This document shows positions 24,340 through 33,424 of a stretch of 50,966 nucleotides of DNA, in pieces. Both the position numbers and the translations under genes were made by a program. A model generated the notes under the pieces. That model was given only the letters and a program-made list of their open reading frames with translations, ran no database searches and was not told the DNA's origin. The stretch is from Achromobacter dolens (GTDB lineage: Bacteria; Pseudomonadota; Gammaproteobacteria; Burkholderiales; Burkholderiaceae_B): contig NZ_CADIJW010000041.1 in NCBI RefSeq assembly GCF_902859745.1, forward strand, positions 1 through 50,966, in the 5' to 3' direction. Numbering within the stretch: the stretch's first letter is position 1; every line of letters begins with the position of its first letter.

Positions 24340-24813
24340 TCAGCGCCAGGCCGCCAGCGGGAGCATGCCGCCGCGGTTCTTCACTTTGCGCATGACGATA
24401 TGCGAACACAGGTCGCGCACGCCCGCGATCTTGCTGAGCTTGTCTTCCACGAACTGCGAGAAGGCCGCCAGGTTGCGGGTGCGCACCGTCAGGATGTAGT
24501 TGGAGGCGCCGGTGACGATGCTGGCCTCGGTGATTTCGTCATACAGGGCGATGCCGGCCAGGAATTCCTCGTGCCAGCCGGGCCGCGACTGATCGAGGGA
24601 CACGTGCACGATGGCTTCCAGCTCGAACCCCAGCCGCTCGGCGTCCAGCACGGCGCGGTAGCCGCGCACGAAGCCGCCTTCCTCCAGCGCCCGCACCCGC
24701 CGCAGGCAGGCCGACGGCGACAGGGCCACCTGCTCGGCCAAGTCCTGGTTGCTGAGCTGGCTGTTCTCCTGCAGGCGGTAGAGAATGCGGTGGTCGATGG
24801 CGTCCAATTGCAT
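24340..24813 (-). CDS. kynR: Lrp/AsnC-type regulator of kynurenine genes
   Basis: A 157-residue regulator: winged helix-turn-helix at about 4-50 (LDAIDHRILYRLQENSQLSNQDLAEQ, SPSACLRRVRALEE) and a RAM ligand-binding domain after residue 65 (ASIVTGASNYILTVRT). It is divergent from kynU with 138 bases between the starts, the same arrangement as kynR in other proteobacteria, where the regulator responds to kynurenine and activates the divergent genes. Symbol and role are inferred from this arrangement. The ATG at 24813 gives the normal family length. Confidence 0.85.
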   Translation of the reverse strand: MQLDAIDHRILYRLQENSQLSNQDLAEQVALSPSACLRRVRALEEGGFVRGYRAVLDAERLGFELEAIVHVSLDQSRPGWHEEFLAGIALYDEITEASIVTGASNYILTVRTRNLAAFSQFVEDKLSKIAGVRDLCSHIVMRKVKNRGGMLPLAAWR

Positions 24814-24951
24814 GATGCAATCCAATTCGAAAAAATGGTCTATGGCGCAATTTAATGCGAAATCATAGGGTAAGCCACGCCTCGTTTTGCAAGTATTCGG
24901 CTTACTCGCGCTGATAGTATGTAGCCAGCATATTGCCCGAAGGAGCTGTGA
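24814..24951. promoter_or_regulatory. kynR-kynU divergent promoter region
   Basis: A 138-base region, clearly richer in A and T than the genes on both sides, between two divergent starts. It must hold both promoters and the KynR site. I could not define a convincing operator palindrome. The kynU ribosome site (AAGGAGC) is at its right end. Confidence 0.5.
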
Positions 24952-26202
24952 ATGCATACCCGCGAAAGCTGTGTCGCCGCCGACCGGCAGGACCCCCTGG
25001 CGCCGCTGAAAGCGCGTTTCGACCTGCCGCCCGGCGTGCTCTATATGGATGGCAATTCGCTCGGCGTGATGCCGCGCGCCGCCGCCGCGCGCGCCGCCGA
25101 GGTCATCACCCAGGAATGGGGCACCGGCCTGATCCGCAGTTGGAACACCGCCGGCTGGTTCGAACTGCCGTCGCGGCTGGGCGACAAGCTGGCCGGCCTG
25201 CTCGGCGCGAAAGAGGGCGAACTGGTCATCACCGACACCACCTCGCTGAACATCTTCAAGGCGCTGGCGGCCAGCCTGCGCATCCAGCAGAAGCGCCAGC
25301 CCGGGCGCCGCGTGATCCTGTCCGAGCGCGACAACTTCCCCACCGACCTGTACATGATCCAGGGCATGATCGACCTGCTGCAGCAGGGCTACGAGATGCG
25401 CCTCATCGACGACGACCTGCCGCTGGCGCGGGCGCTGGACGAGGACGTGGCGGTGGTGCTGCTGTCGCACGTCAACTACCGCAGCGGGCAGATGCACGAC
25501 ATGGCCGCGGTCACGCGCCAGGCGCACGAACGCGGCGCGCTGGTCATCTGGGACCTGGCGCACGCCGCCGGCGCGGTGCCGGTGGACCTGAACGGCGCCG
25601 ACGCCGATTACGCCGTGGGCTGCACCTATAAGTACCTGAACGGCGGCCCGGGCTCGCCGGCCTTCATCTGGGTGGCGCCGCGCCACATTCCCGATTTCTG
25701 GCAGCCGCTGTCGGGCTGGTGGGGCCACCAGCGGCCGTTCGACATGACGGTCGCCTACGAGCCGGCCGGCGGCATCCGTCGCTACCTGTGCGGCACCCAG
25801 CCGATCGTGTCGCTGGCCATGGTCGAATGCGGCCTGGACGTGGCGCGCGAGGCCGACATGGCCGAGGTGCGCAGGAAGTCGCTGGCGCTGGGCGACCTGT
25901 TCATCGCGCTGGTCGAGGAACGCTGCGCCGGCCATCCGCTGACGCTGGTGACGCCGCGCGACCATGCCGAGCGCGGCAGCCACGTGAGCCTGCGCCACCC
26001 GAACGGCTACGAGGTCATGCAGGCGCTGATCGCGCGCGGCCTGATCGGCGACTACCGCGAGCCCGAGGTGCTGCGCTTCGGCCTGACGCCGCTGTACTTC
26101 GGCTACGCCGACGTGTGGGACGCGGTCGAGATCCTGAAAGACGTGCTCGACAGCAAGGCCTGGGACAAGCCCGAGTTCAAGCAGCGCTCGGCCGTGACCT
26201 GA
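24952..26202 (+). CDS. kynU: Kynureninase
   Basis: A 416-residue PLP enzyme that splits L-kynurenine (and 3-hydroxykynurenine) to anthranilate and alanine in tryptophan breakdown. Family marks: [12 protein letters not shown] near the N-terminus, [23 protein letters not shown], the cofactor Asp201 in [10 protein letters not shown], and the Schiff-base Lys227 in [26 protein letters not shown] and the substrate-contacting region [16 protein letters not shown] are intact. Its length fits bacterial KynU (about 415). An AAGGAGC ribosome site lies upstream. An amino-acid permease gene follows 58 bases later, whereas kynA and kynB, common partners elsewhere, are absent from this window. Confidence 0.97.
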   Translation: MHTRESCVAADRQDPLAPLKARFDLPPGVLYMDGNSLGVMPRAAAARAAEVITQEWGTGLIRSWNTAGWFELPSRLGDKLAGLLGAKEGELVITDTTSLNIFKALAASLRIQQKRQPGRRVILSERDNFPTDLYMIQGMIDLLQQGYEMRLIDDDLPLARALDEDVAVVLLSHVNYRSGQMHDMAAVTRQAHERGALVIWDLAHAAGAVPVDLNGADADYAVGCTYKYLNGGPGSPAFIWVAPRHIPDFWQPLSGWWGHQRPFDMTVAYEPAGGIRRYLCGTQPIVSLAMVECGLDVAREADMAEVRRKSLALGDLFIALVEERCAGHPLTLVTPRDHAERGSHVSLRHPNGYEVMQALIARGLIGDYREPEVLRFGLTPLYFGYADVWDAVEILKDVLDSKAWDKPEFKQRSAVT

Positions 26203-26260
26203 CCTGCCGAGCACCGGCCCGAGCGACATCCAGCAAGAGAGCGCAGTACCGGAGGAGACA

Positions 26261-27667
26261 ATGACACAACAACAAGGATTCGGCAGGATCGCCGAACGCG
26301 AGCAGGGGCTCAAGCGCCGCCTGACGTCCGGCCAGATGAGCATGATCGCGATCGGCGGGGCCATCGGCACCGGCCTGTTCCTGGGCAGCAAGTTCGCGAT
26401 CGGTTTCGCCGGCCCCAGCGTCATCATCAGCTACGCCATCGGCGGACTCATCACGCTGCTGCTGATGGGCTGCCTGGCCGAGATGACGGTGGCGCATTCC
26501 ACCTCGGGCTCGTTCGGCGCCTACGCCGAGCACTACATCGGCCCGCTGGCCGGCTTCCTGGTGCGCTACGCGTACTGGTCGTGCGTGGTGCTGGCGGTGG
26601 GCACCGAGGTCACCGCGGTGGCCGAGTACATGAAGTTCTGGTTCCCGTCGGTGCCCGGCTGGCAATGGGTCTGCCTGTTCTCGGCGGCGCTGATCTTCAT
26701 CAACGCCATGAGCGTGAAGGCGTTCGGCACCATCGAGTACTGGTTCTCGACCATCAAGATCAGCGCCATCGTGGCGTTCATCATCCTGGGCGCCTATGTG
26801 GTCTGGGGCAGTCCGCAATACGGCGCGGCGCAGTACACGGCGCACGGCGGCTTCTTCCCCAACGGCGTGTGGGGCATGTGGATCGCGGTGGTCATCTCGA
26901 TCTTCAGCTACCTGAGCGTGGAGATGATCGCGGTGGCGGCGGGCGAGGCCGAGGACCCCGAGCGCGCGGTGAAGAAGGCGTTCCGCGCCACCATCGTGCG
27001 GCTGGTCGTGTTCTACCTGCTGACGCTGGCGCTGATCCTGGCCATCGTGCCGTGGGACCAGGCCGGCAAGGGCGGCAGCCCCTTCGTGACGGTGATGGAA
27101 GCGGTGAAGGTGCCGTACGCGGCGGGGGTCATCAACTTCATCGTGCTGGTGGCGGCGCTGTCGGCCATGAACAGCCAGTTGTATATCACCACCCGCATGA
27201 TGTTCAGCCTGTCGCGCGCCGGCCACGCGCCGGCGGCGCTGGGCAGGCTGACGCGCAGCGGCACGCCGCTGAACGCGTTGCTGCTGTCGACCAGCGGCAT
27301 CGCCATCGCCACCGTGCTGAACGTGCTGTATCCGGAAACCTCGTTCACGCTGATGATGGCGATCTCGATGTTCGGCGCGCTGTTCACGTGGATGATGATC
27401 TTCGTCACGCACTACTTCTTCCGCCGCCGCTGGGCGCGCGAGGGCGGCGCGGCGCTGTCGTTCCGCATGCCGGGCTTTCCGCTGCTGACGCTGCTGGGCG
27501 CGGGCGCGATGCTGGCGATCCTGGTGACGACCTACTTCACCGGCGTGTTCAAGATGACGCTGGTGTTCGGCGTGCCGTTCCTGCTGGTGCTGGCGGCGTT
27601 GTACCTGCTGCTGTTCCGCAAGTCCGCCGCGGCGGTGGTGCTGCAGGCACGGCAGCAGCGGTCCTAG
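26261..27667 (+). CDS. Amino-acid permease, APC superfamily (AAT family)
   Basis: A 468-residue inner-membrane symporter with twelve helices. The N-terminal signature LKRRLTSGQMSMIAIGGAIGTGLFLGS is typical of the AroP/PheP/GabP group. Other family segments are SYAIGGLITLLLMGCLAEM, FSYLSVEMIAVAAGEAEDPE and SAMNSQLYITTRMMFSLS. A strong ribosome site (GGAGGAG) precedes the ATG. It lies 58 bases after kynU on the same strand, so it probably shares the kyn transcript; uptake of kynurenine, tryptophan or a related amino acid is a reasonable inference. It ends 12 bases from a convergent LysR gene. Confidence 0.9.
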   Translation: MTQQQGFGRIAEREQGLKRRLTSGQMSMIAIGGAIGTGLFLGSKFAIGFAGPSVIISYAIGGLITLLLMGCLAEMTVAHSTSGSFGAYAEHYIGPLAGFLVRYAYWSCVVLAVGTEVTAVAEYMKFWFPSVPGWQWVCLFSAALIFINAMSVKAFGTIEYWFSTIKISAIVAFIILGAYVVWGSPQYGAAQYTAHGGFFPNGVWGMWIAVVISIFSYLSVEMIAVAAGEAEDPERAVKKAFRATIVRLVVFYLLTLALILAIVPWDQAGKGGSPFVTVMEAVKVPYAAGVINFIVLVAALSAMNSQLYITTRMMFSLSRAGHAPAALGRLTRSGTPLNALLLSTSGIAIATVLNVLYPETSFTLMMAISMFGALFTWMMIFVTHYFFRRRWAREGGAALSFRMPGFPLLTLLGAGAMLAILVTTYFTGVFKMTLVFGVPFLLVLAALYLLLFRKSAAAVVLQARQQRS

Positions 27668-27679
27668 CGGCCGCGCCTT

Positions 27680-28585
27680 TCAAACGGCGCCCGCGCCCTG
27701 GCGGATCGCCGCCAGCATGGCGCGGGCGCGCGCCGGCAGCGAGCGCGATCCATACACCGCATGCATCTGCGGCGCCACGCCCCGCGCCGAGGTGGCGGTG
27801 TAGCCGGGGCAGACCCGCACCAGCGTGCCGCGGGCGATTTCCGGCGCGGCCGCCCAGTCGGCCAGCCGCGCGATGCCCACGCCCTGCAACGCCAGCGCCA
27901 TCAGGCCGCTGCTGGTGCTGACCCGCACCGCCGGCTCGGCGTGCATGCGCACGATGCGCTGGCCGCGCCGCAGGTGCCAATCCTTCAACACGCGCGGGCC
28001 GGTATGCATGATGAGCCGGTGCCGCGCCAGTTCCTCGGGTTCGCGCGGCAGGCCCATGCACGCCACGTAGTCCGGGCTGGCGCACAACAGCCGCTCGTAG
28101 GGCCACAGGCGCGCGCCCAGCAGGTCGCTGGACGCCGGGAAGCCGCCGCGGATGGCGAAATCCAGGCCCTCGGCGATCGGGTCGATTGCCTTGTCGGTGT
28201 AGTGGATGTCCACCGTGACGCCCGGATGCTCGGCCGCGTAGCGGCGCAGCACGGCCGGCAGCAGGGTCACGCCCAGCAGGTCGGGCGCGGAGAAGCGCAG
28301 GCGGCCCTGGTCGCCTTGCTGGGCGTCGTGCAAGGCCTCGCGCGCCTGGCTTTCCAGGCGCAGCAGCTCGCGCGCGTATTCGAAGTAGCTTTCGCCTTGC
28401 GGCGTCAGCGCCACGCTGCTCTTGCTGCGCAACAGCAACTGCGCGCCGACCTGGCGCTCCAGCGCCTGCACCGCGCGCGTGACGGCGCTGGGCGAGGCGC
28501 CCAGCGCGCGCGCCGCCAGCACGAAGCTCTGGCGTTCCGCGACGGCGCAGAACACCTGGTATTCCCATAGGGCGCCACGTTCCAT
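27680..28585 (-). CDS. LysR-type transcriptional regulator
   Basis: A 301-residue LysR regulator. The DNA-binding domain is 1-62 (LWEYQVFCAVAERQSFVLAARAL, SPSAVTRAVQALERQVGAQLLLRS). The effector domain from about residue 92 carries RLRFSAPDLLGVTLLPAVL and LDFAIRGG, typical of the CrgA/AaeR-like subgroup. It is divergent from the threonine-synthase-like gene with 102 bases between the starts, so that gene is its likely target. It converges with the permease gene. Effector unknown. Confidence 0.9.
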   Translation of the reverse strand: MERGALWEYQVFCAVAERQSFVLAARALGASPSAVTRAVQALERQVGAQLLLRSKSSVALTPQGESYFEYARELLRLESQAREALHDAQQGDQGRLRFSAPDLLGVTLLPAVLRRYAAEHPGVTVDIHYTDKAIDPIAEGLDFAIRGGFPASSDLLGARLWPYERLLCASPDYVACMGLPREPEELARHRLIMHTGPRVLKDWHLRRGQRIVRMHAEPAVRVSTSSGLMALALQGVGIARLADWAAAPEIARGTLVRVCPGYTATSARGVAPQMHAVYGSRSLPARARAMLAAIRQGAGAV

Positions 28586-28687
28586 GGTGGTTCTCCATTG
28601 CGATTATCGCAACATGATATTGCAACGCAGAGGGCTCGGTCGGACCTAGACTGCCGCCATTCCCGACTTTCTCCAGGTTGACCGCCA

Positions 28688-29821
28688 ATGTCAGATCCCC
28701 ACTATTTCGATCCCGTCACCGGCGCGCGCCATGCGCTGGACGAGGCCCGCTGGTGTTCCGATGCGCGCACGCCACTGATGATCTCGCCGCTGCCGGGCAT
28801 CTCGCCCGACGACATCGACCGCCGCGAGCGTTCGCTGTGGCGCTACCGGGCCGCGCTGCCCGGCGCCGTGACCCGGCCGGTGTCGATGGGCGAGGGCGGC
28901 ACGCCGATGGTCGAGCGCGCGTGGGGCGGGCTGCGGCCGCACTTCAAGCTGGAATGGTTCAACCCCACCTGCAGCTTCAAGGACCGTGGCGCCGCGGTGA
29001 TGCTGTCATGGCTGCGCCAGATCGGCATCGGCGCCATCGCCGAGGACAGTTCGGGCAATGGCGGCGCCGCCATCGCGGCGTATGGCGCGGCGGCGGGCAT
29101 GGGCGTCACGATCTTCGCGCCGGCCTACACGTCCAGCGCCAAGGTGGCGCAGATCCGCGCGTTCGGCGCCGACGTGCGACTGGTGCAGGGGCCGCGCGAG
29201 AACGCCGAGACCGCCGCGATCGAGGCCGCCGCGCGGATCTTCTATGCCAGCCACAACTGGCAGCCTTTCTTCCTCCAGGGCACCAAGTCCATCGCCTACG
29301 AGATGTGGGAGGACTTCGGTTTCGAGGCGCCGGACAACGTGGTGATTCCGGCGGGCGCGGGCAGCAACGTGCTGGGCTGCGCCATTGGCTTTGCCGAGCT
29401 GCTGGCGGCCGGACAGATCAAGCGCCTGCCGCGCCTGTTCGTGGCCCAGCCGCGGAACTGCTCGCCGGTGGACGCCAGCTTCCATGCCGGGGTCGACACG
29501 CCGGTGCCACGCGAGGTGCTGCCGACGGTGGCCGAGGGCACCGCGATCAAGCGGCCGGTGCGGCTGCGCGAGGTGTTGCAGGCGATCCGCGCCAGCGGCG
29601 GTCAGACCGTTGCGGTGCCGGAGGCGGACATCGTTGCCGCCGTGCGCAGGCTGGCGGCAATGGGGCTCTACGCCGAGCCCACCAGCGCCACCGCGGCGGC
29701 GGCGCTGGACATGCTGCGCGCGCGTGGCGCGATTCGCGAGACCGAGCGCACCGTGGTGCTGTTGACCGGCACCGGCATCAAGGCCACGCAGTTCATGACG
29801 GATCTGTATTCGGCGGCGTGA
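28688..29821 (+). CDS. PLP-dependent threonine synthase-like (beta family) enzyme
   Basis: A 377-residue fold-type II PLP enzyme. Lys98 in PTCSFKDRGA is the Schiff-base residue, SSGNGGAAIAAYG (121-133) binds the phosphate, and IPAGAGSNVLGCAIGF is the glycine loop near the C-terminal half. The pattern with SFKDRG points to threonine synthase-like proteins rather than serine dehydratase. It is shorter at the N-terminus than the long threonine synthases, and no thrA/thrB/hom lies nearby, so a catabolic lyase or ammonia-lyase role is equally possible. Its 3' end overlaps a convergent LysR gene by 29 bases. The regulator at 27680-28585 is divergent from it. Confidence 0.82.
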   Translation: MSDPHYFDPVTGARHALDEARWCSDARTPLMISPLPGISPDDIDRRERSLWRYRAALPGAVTRPVSMGEGGTPMVERAWGGLRPHFKLEWFNPTCSFKDRGAAVMLSWLRQIGIGAIAEDSSGNGGAAIAAYGAAAGMGVTIFAPAYTSSAKVAQIRAFGADVRLVQGPRENAETAAIEAAARIFYASHNWQPFFLQGTKSIAYEMWEDFGFEAPDNVVIPAGAGSNVLGCAIGFAELLAAGQIKRLPRLFVAQPRNCSPVDASFHAGVDTPVPREVLPTVAEGTAIKRPVRLREVLQAIRASGGQTVAVPEADIVAAVRRLAAMGLYAEPTSATAAAALDMLRARGAIRETERTVVLLTGTGIKATQFMTDLYSAA

Positions 29822-30713
29822 CCACCGCCGAGTCCGCCAGCAGGTGGTCGAGCAGGCGGCGGGCGCGGGCGCTGAGGGTATCGCGCGACTGCACGCACAG
29901 CAGCAGCTCGCGCGCGGCCCAGGCGTCGGACAGCGCCACCGGCGTCACCCTGAGCAACTGGCGCATGCTGTTGGCCGTGGTTTCGGGCACGATGCCCACG
30001 CCGACGCCGGCCTCGACCAGCCGGCACATGGCGTCGAAGCTGCGCAACTGCACCCGCAGCTTGATGGGCTTGCCGACCACCAGTGCCTGCCGCGCCAGGA
30101 AGCGTTGCAGCGCGCTGCTGCGGTCGAGCCCGACGAAGTCTTCGTCCAGCACGTCGCCGAACGCGACCTCGGCCCGGTCCGCCAGCGCGTGGCCGGCCGG
30201 CACGATCAGCACGAAGCGGTCGGCGTGGTAGGCGTGGGTCTGCAGGGCGCCGGTGTCGACCGTGCCCGCGACGATGCCGATATCGGCCGAGCCGTCGGCG
30301 ATGCATTCGACGATCTCGTCGCTCAGCATTTCCTGCAATTCGACGTTGATGCGCGGATGCGCCGCCAGGAAGCCGCTGAGCGCTTCGGGCAGGAAGGCGG
30401 TCAGCGCGTTGGTGTTGGACAGCAGGCGCACCGAGCCGCCGAATTCGCCGGAGAAGTCGGCCAGGTCGTCGCGCAGGCGGTCGGCCTGGGCCAGCATGAT
30501 GCGGGCATGGGCGGCCAGCTTCAGGCCGGCCGGGGTGGGGATGACACCCTGGCGGCGGCGCTCCAGCAGCGGCGCGCCGAGCGAGGCCTCGAGGTTGCGG
30601 ATGCGGGCGCTGGCGGCGGCCAGCGCCAGGTTGGCGCGGGCGGCGCCGTGGGTGATGCTGCCGGCCTGCACCACGTGCAGGAACAGCGCCAGGTCGGTCA
30701 GGTCGAAACGCAT
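29793..30713 (-). CDS. LysR-type transcriptional regulator
   Basis: A 306-residue LysR regulator. The helix-turn-helix lies in residues 1-60 (LTDLALFLHVVQAGSITHGA, ALAAASARIRNLEASLGAPLLER), followed by a substrate-binding-like effector domain (GSVRLLSNTNALTAFLPEAL, SADIGIVAGTVDTG). It is divergent from the DASS transporter with 109 bases between the starts, so it probably controls that gene. Its 3' end overlaps the PLP-enzyme gene by 29 bases on the opposite strand, which is unusual for such GC-rich neighbours. Confidence 0.9.
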   Translation of the reverse strand: MRFDLTDLALFLHVVQAGSITHGAARANLALAAASARIRNLEASLGAPLLERRRQGVIPTPAGLKLAAHARIMLAQADRLRDDLADFSGEFGGSVRLLSNTNALTAFLPEALSGFLAAHPRINVELQEMLSDEIVECIADGSADIGIVAGTVDTGALQTHAYHADRFVLIVPAGHALADRAEVAFGDVLDEDFVGLDRSSALQRFLARQALVVGKPIKLRVQLRSFDAMCRLVEAGVGVGIVPETTANSMRQLLRVTPVALSDAWAARELLLCVQSRDTLSARARRLLDHLLADSAVVTPPNTDPS

Positions 30714-30822
30714 GGCGGCGAGCCTACGCGAGGCGCGCAGGCAGCCTCTGCGAATCGCGCATTTTCAGCGCGGGACAGGGTCCGTACACTGCGCCGATCC
30801 GTGTTCTCGTGGTGGTTTGCCC

Positions 30823-32133
30823 ATGCATCTTGTCGCCTCCGGTTTTCCGATTCTACCCGCGCTGATCACCGCGATCACGATCGCGTTGTGGGCCTTTTCG
30901 CGGCTGCCTGAGTACCTGACGGCGCTGCTGTTCTTCAGCGCCGCCATGATCTTCGCGGCCGCGCCGCGCGAGGTGGTGTTCTCCGGGTTTTCGTCGGCGG
31001 CGTTCTGGCTGGTGCTGAGCGGCTACGTGCTGGGGCTGGCGCTGAAGTACACCGGCCTGGCCGACCGCATGGCGGGCGCGCTGTCGCGGCGCCTGTCGGG
31101 TTCGTATCCGAAGGTGGTGGCCGGCGTGGTGGCGCTGACCTACCTGCTGGCGTTCGTGATGCCGTCGAACATGGGCCGCATCGCGCTGCTGATGCCGATC
31201 GTGCTGGCCTATGCCGACCAGATCGGGCTGGTGGCGGGCCGTCGTGGACGGATTGGCCTGGCGCTGGCGGTGGGCTTCGGCACCTTCCAGTTGTCCACCT
31301 CCATCCTGCCGGCCAACGTGCCGAATCTGGTGATGGCCGGCAGCATCGAATCGAGCTATGGCCTGCAGTTAAGTTATCTGCCGTATCTGTGGCTGCATGC
31401 GCCGGTGCTGGGCATCCTGAAAGGCGTGGTGCTGGTGGCCTGCATCGCCTGGTTGTTCCGCGATACGCCCGAGACCGCGCCGCCTGCCCCGCCGGCCCAG
31501 CCCCTGTCCGCGCCGGAAAAGCGCCTGGCGGTGCTCTTGGGATTGACGTTGCTGGGCTGGGTGACGGACGGATGGCACGGCGTGTCGCCGGCCTGGATCG
31601 GCCTGGCCTCGGCCTGTCTGTGCCTGTTGCCCAAGGTGGGTTTCGTCAGCGGCGAGCAGTTCGGCAAGGAAGTGAATTTCCGCACCGCGATCTACGTGGC
31701 GGGCATCCTGGGACTGGCGGCGATGGTGGCCGACAGCGGCCTGGGCGGCATCATCGGCCGCGCCCTGCTGGCCTGGCTGCCGTTGTCGCCCGAGGCGCCG
31801 ATGCAGAGCTTCTTTTCGCTGGTGGGGCTGTCGGCGGCGCTGAATTTCGTGGTCACGGCCAACGGCGTGCCGGCCCTGTATACGCCGCTGGCCGAGACGC
31901 TGGCGCAGGCCTCGGGCTTTTCGCTGATGACGGTGCTGATGGCGCAGGTGGCCGGCTACGCCACCGTCATCATGCCGTACCAGGCCTCGCCCATCGTGGT
32001 GGCGATGGGCATGGGCCAGGTGCCGGCGCGCAGCGGCCTGGCGTTGAGCCTGCTGACCGCGCTGGTGTCGTTCGTGGCGCTGGTGCCGCTGGACTACCTG
32101 TGGTTCAGGCTCCTGGGAATGCTGGGATCGTGA
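30823..32133 (+). CDS. SLC13/DASS-family anion transporter
   Basis: A 436-residue inner-membrane transporter with about eleven helices. Two family hallmarks are recognisable: LAFVMPSNMGRIALLMPI, corresponding to the SNT-like motif of the first half, and NFVVTANGVPALYTPLAETL in the second half. Members carry dicarboxylates, citrate, sulfate or similar anions with sodium or by exchange. ATG 30823 starts just before the first helix; the frame extends further upstream without membrane character. It is probably controlled by the divergent LysR gene. Its 3' end overlaps the VOC gene by 29 bases on the opposite strand. Substrate unknown. Confidence 0.82.
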   Translation: MHLVASGFPILPALITAITIALWAFSRLPEYLTALLFFSAAMIFAAAPREVVFSGFSSAAFWLVLSGYVLGLALKYTGLADRMAGALSRRLSGSYPKVVAGVVALTYLLAFVMPSNMGRIALLMPIVLAYADQIGLVAGRRGRIGLALAVGFGTFQLSTSILPANVPNLVMAGSIESSYGLQLSYLPYLWLHAPVLGILKGVVLVACIAWLFRDTPETAPPAPPAQPLSAPEKRLAVLLGLTLLGWVTDGWHGVSPAWIGLASACLCLLPKVGFVSGEQFGKEVNFRTAIYVAGILGLAAMVADSGLGGIIGRALLAWLPLSPEAPMQSFFSLVGLSAALNFVVTANGVPALYTPLAETLAQASGFSLMTVLMAQVAGYATVIMPYQASPIVVAMGMGQVPARSGLALSLLTALVSFVALVPLDYLWFRLLGMLGS

Positions 32134-32533
32134 TCAGTTCGTCTTCGACGGCGGCGGAGGCGGGTTCTGGCGCCGGGGCGAACACCCGCAGGCGGTGGCC
32201 GTCGGGGTCGAGCGCGACGAAGGTGCGGCCGAAGTCCATGTTGGTGGGGGCCTGCAGGATCGGCAGGCCGCGCAGGCTCCAGTCGAGGTGGCGCTGGTTG
32301 AGCGCGTCGGCGTCGGGCACGGTGAAGGCCAGTTCGGTGCAGCCGCCGCGGCCGGCGGCGGCCGGTTCCACGGTGTGGCGCGACCACAGGCCCAGCATCA
32401 GGCCGGAGTCGAGCGCGAACAGGGCGAAGGTGGGCGAGCTTTCGACGGGCGGGCGGTTCAGCAGCGCGCTGTAGAACGCCGCGCTGGCCTCGGGCTTGTC
32501 GACGTAGAAAATGACGAAGTTCTTGGCGGACAT
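32105..32533 (-). CDS. VOC (glyoxalase/bleomycin-resistance fold) family protein
   Basis: A 142-residue protein with the two beta-alpha-beta-beta-beta modules of the VOC superfamily: FVIFYVDKPEASAAFYSALLN at the start and FGRTFVALDPDGHRLRVFAP near the end. Members bind a metal and catalyse varied reactions or sequester drugs; the DPDGHRLRVF end is typical of the small single-domain group. It follows the YafY-type regulator gene on the same strand with 110 bases between, a pairing frequent for these two families. The 3' end overlaps the DASS gene. Substrate unknown. Confidence 0.85.
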   Translation of the reverse strand: MSAKNFVIFYVDKPEASAAFYSALLNRPPVESSPTFALFALDSGLMLGLWSRHTVEPAAAGRGGCTELAFTVPDADALNQRHLDWSLRGLPILQAPTNMDFGRTFVALDPDGHRLRVFAPAPEPASAAVEDELITIPAFPGA

Positions 32534-32643
32534 GATGCGCTCCTGGTTGAATGAGCGCTCATCTTAGAGAGCCATGCTGTCAGATTTTGTCAGTAGTCTT
32601 CATGCCGATGTCGCACCCGCCGGCGCGCGGCGTACGCCAGGGA

Positions 32644-33336
32644 TCAGCAGGGGTCGCCCTTGGCCGTATTGATGGCGCGCCACTCCTTGAGCAAGGCCTG
32701 GCGGCGGCGCGGATAGCGTGGCCCGGCTTCGAGCGTGGCGATGCGGTCGGTGCGGAAATGGCGGAAGTCCTGGCGCAGTTCGCACCAGGCCATGACGATG
32801 CGCACGCTGTCGAAAAATCCCAGGGCGAACGGCCAGATGACGCGTTCGGAATCGGCGCCCTTGTCGTCGCGGTAGGTGATGGCGATTTTCTGCTCGCCGC
32901 GAATGGCCTGGCGGATCAGCGACAGGTCGACCCGGTCGACCACCGCCCAACTGCTGGGGCCGACCAGCAGCGGAATGGCGTCCAGTTCATCGCGCAGTTC
33001 GCGCGGCAGCACCGCGCTGATCTTGGCCAGCGCGTTGGCGGCGGCCTGACCCAGGCGCGGATCGGAACGGCCGGCCACCCAGCGGGTGCCCAGCACCAGG
33101 GCCTCGATCTCCTCGGTGCTGAACATCAGCGGCGGCAGCATGAAGCCGGGCCGCAGCACGTAGCCGATGCCCGGCTCGCCCTCGATTTCGGCGCCCTGCG
33201 CCTGCAGCGTGGCGATGTCGCGGTACAGCGTGCGCAGGCTGACGCCCAGGTCGGTGGCCAGGCGGTGGCCGCTGACGGGCAGGCGGTGGCAGCGCAGGGT
33301 CTGCAGCAGATCCAGGAGGCGTTCGGTGCGGGACAT
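32644..33336 (-). CDS. YafY-type transcriptional regulator (DeoR-like HTH plus WYL domain)
   Basis: A 230-residue regulator. The N-terminal helix-turn-helix (SRTERLLDLLQTLRCHRLPVS, VSLRTLYRDIATLQAQGAEI) is followed by a linker with GYVLRPGFMLPPLMFSTEEIEAL and a WYL domain (RQAIRGEQKIAITYRDDKG, VIWPFALGFFDSVRIVMAWCE). The canonical Trp-Tyr-Leu triplet is degenerate here. WYL regulators respond to nucleic acids or small ligands. The VOC gene downstream is the likely target. The start at 33336 has AGGAGG upstream in the leader. Confidence 0.9.
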   Translation of the reverse strand: MSRTERLLDLLQTLRCHRLPVSGHRLATDLGVSLRTLYRDIATLQAQGAEIEGEPGIGYVLRPGFMLPPLMFSTEEIEALVLGTRWVAGRSDPRLGQAAANALAKISAVLPRELRDELDAIPLLVGPSSWAVVDRVDLSLIRQAIRGEQKIAITYRDDKGADSERVIWPFALGFFDSVRIVMAWCELRQDFRHFRTDRIATLEAGPRYPRRRQALLKEWRAINTAKGDPC

Positions 33337-33424
33337 GGGAGCGGGCGGGGGCGGGACGGCGTAATGCTGCCATGGAATGGCAGCAGCGGGAAGCCGCGGC
33401 CCGCCGTTCTTGATCCGGCCGTCC

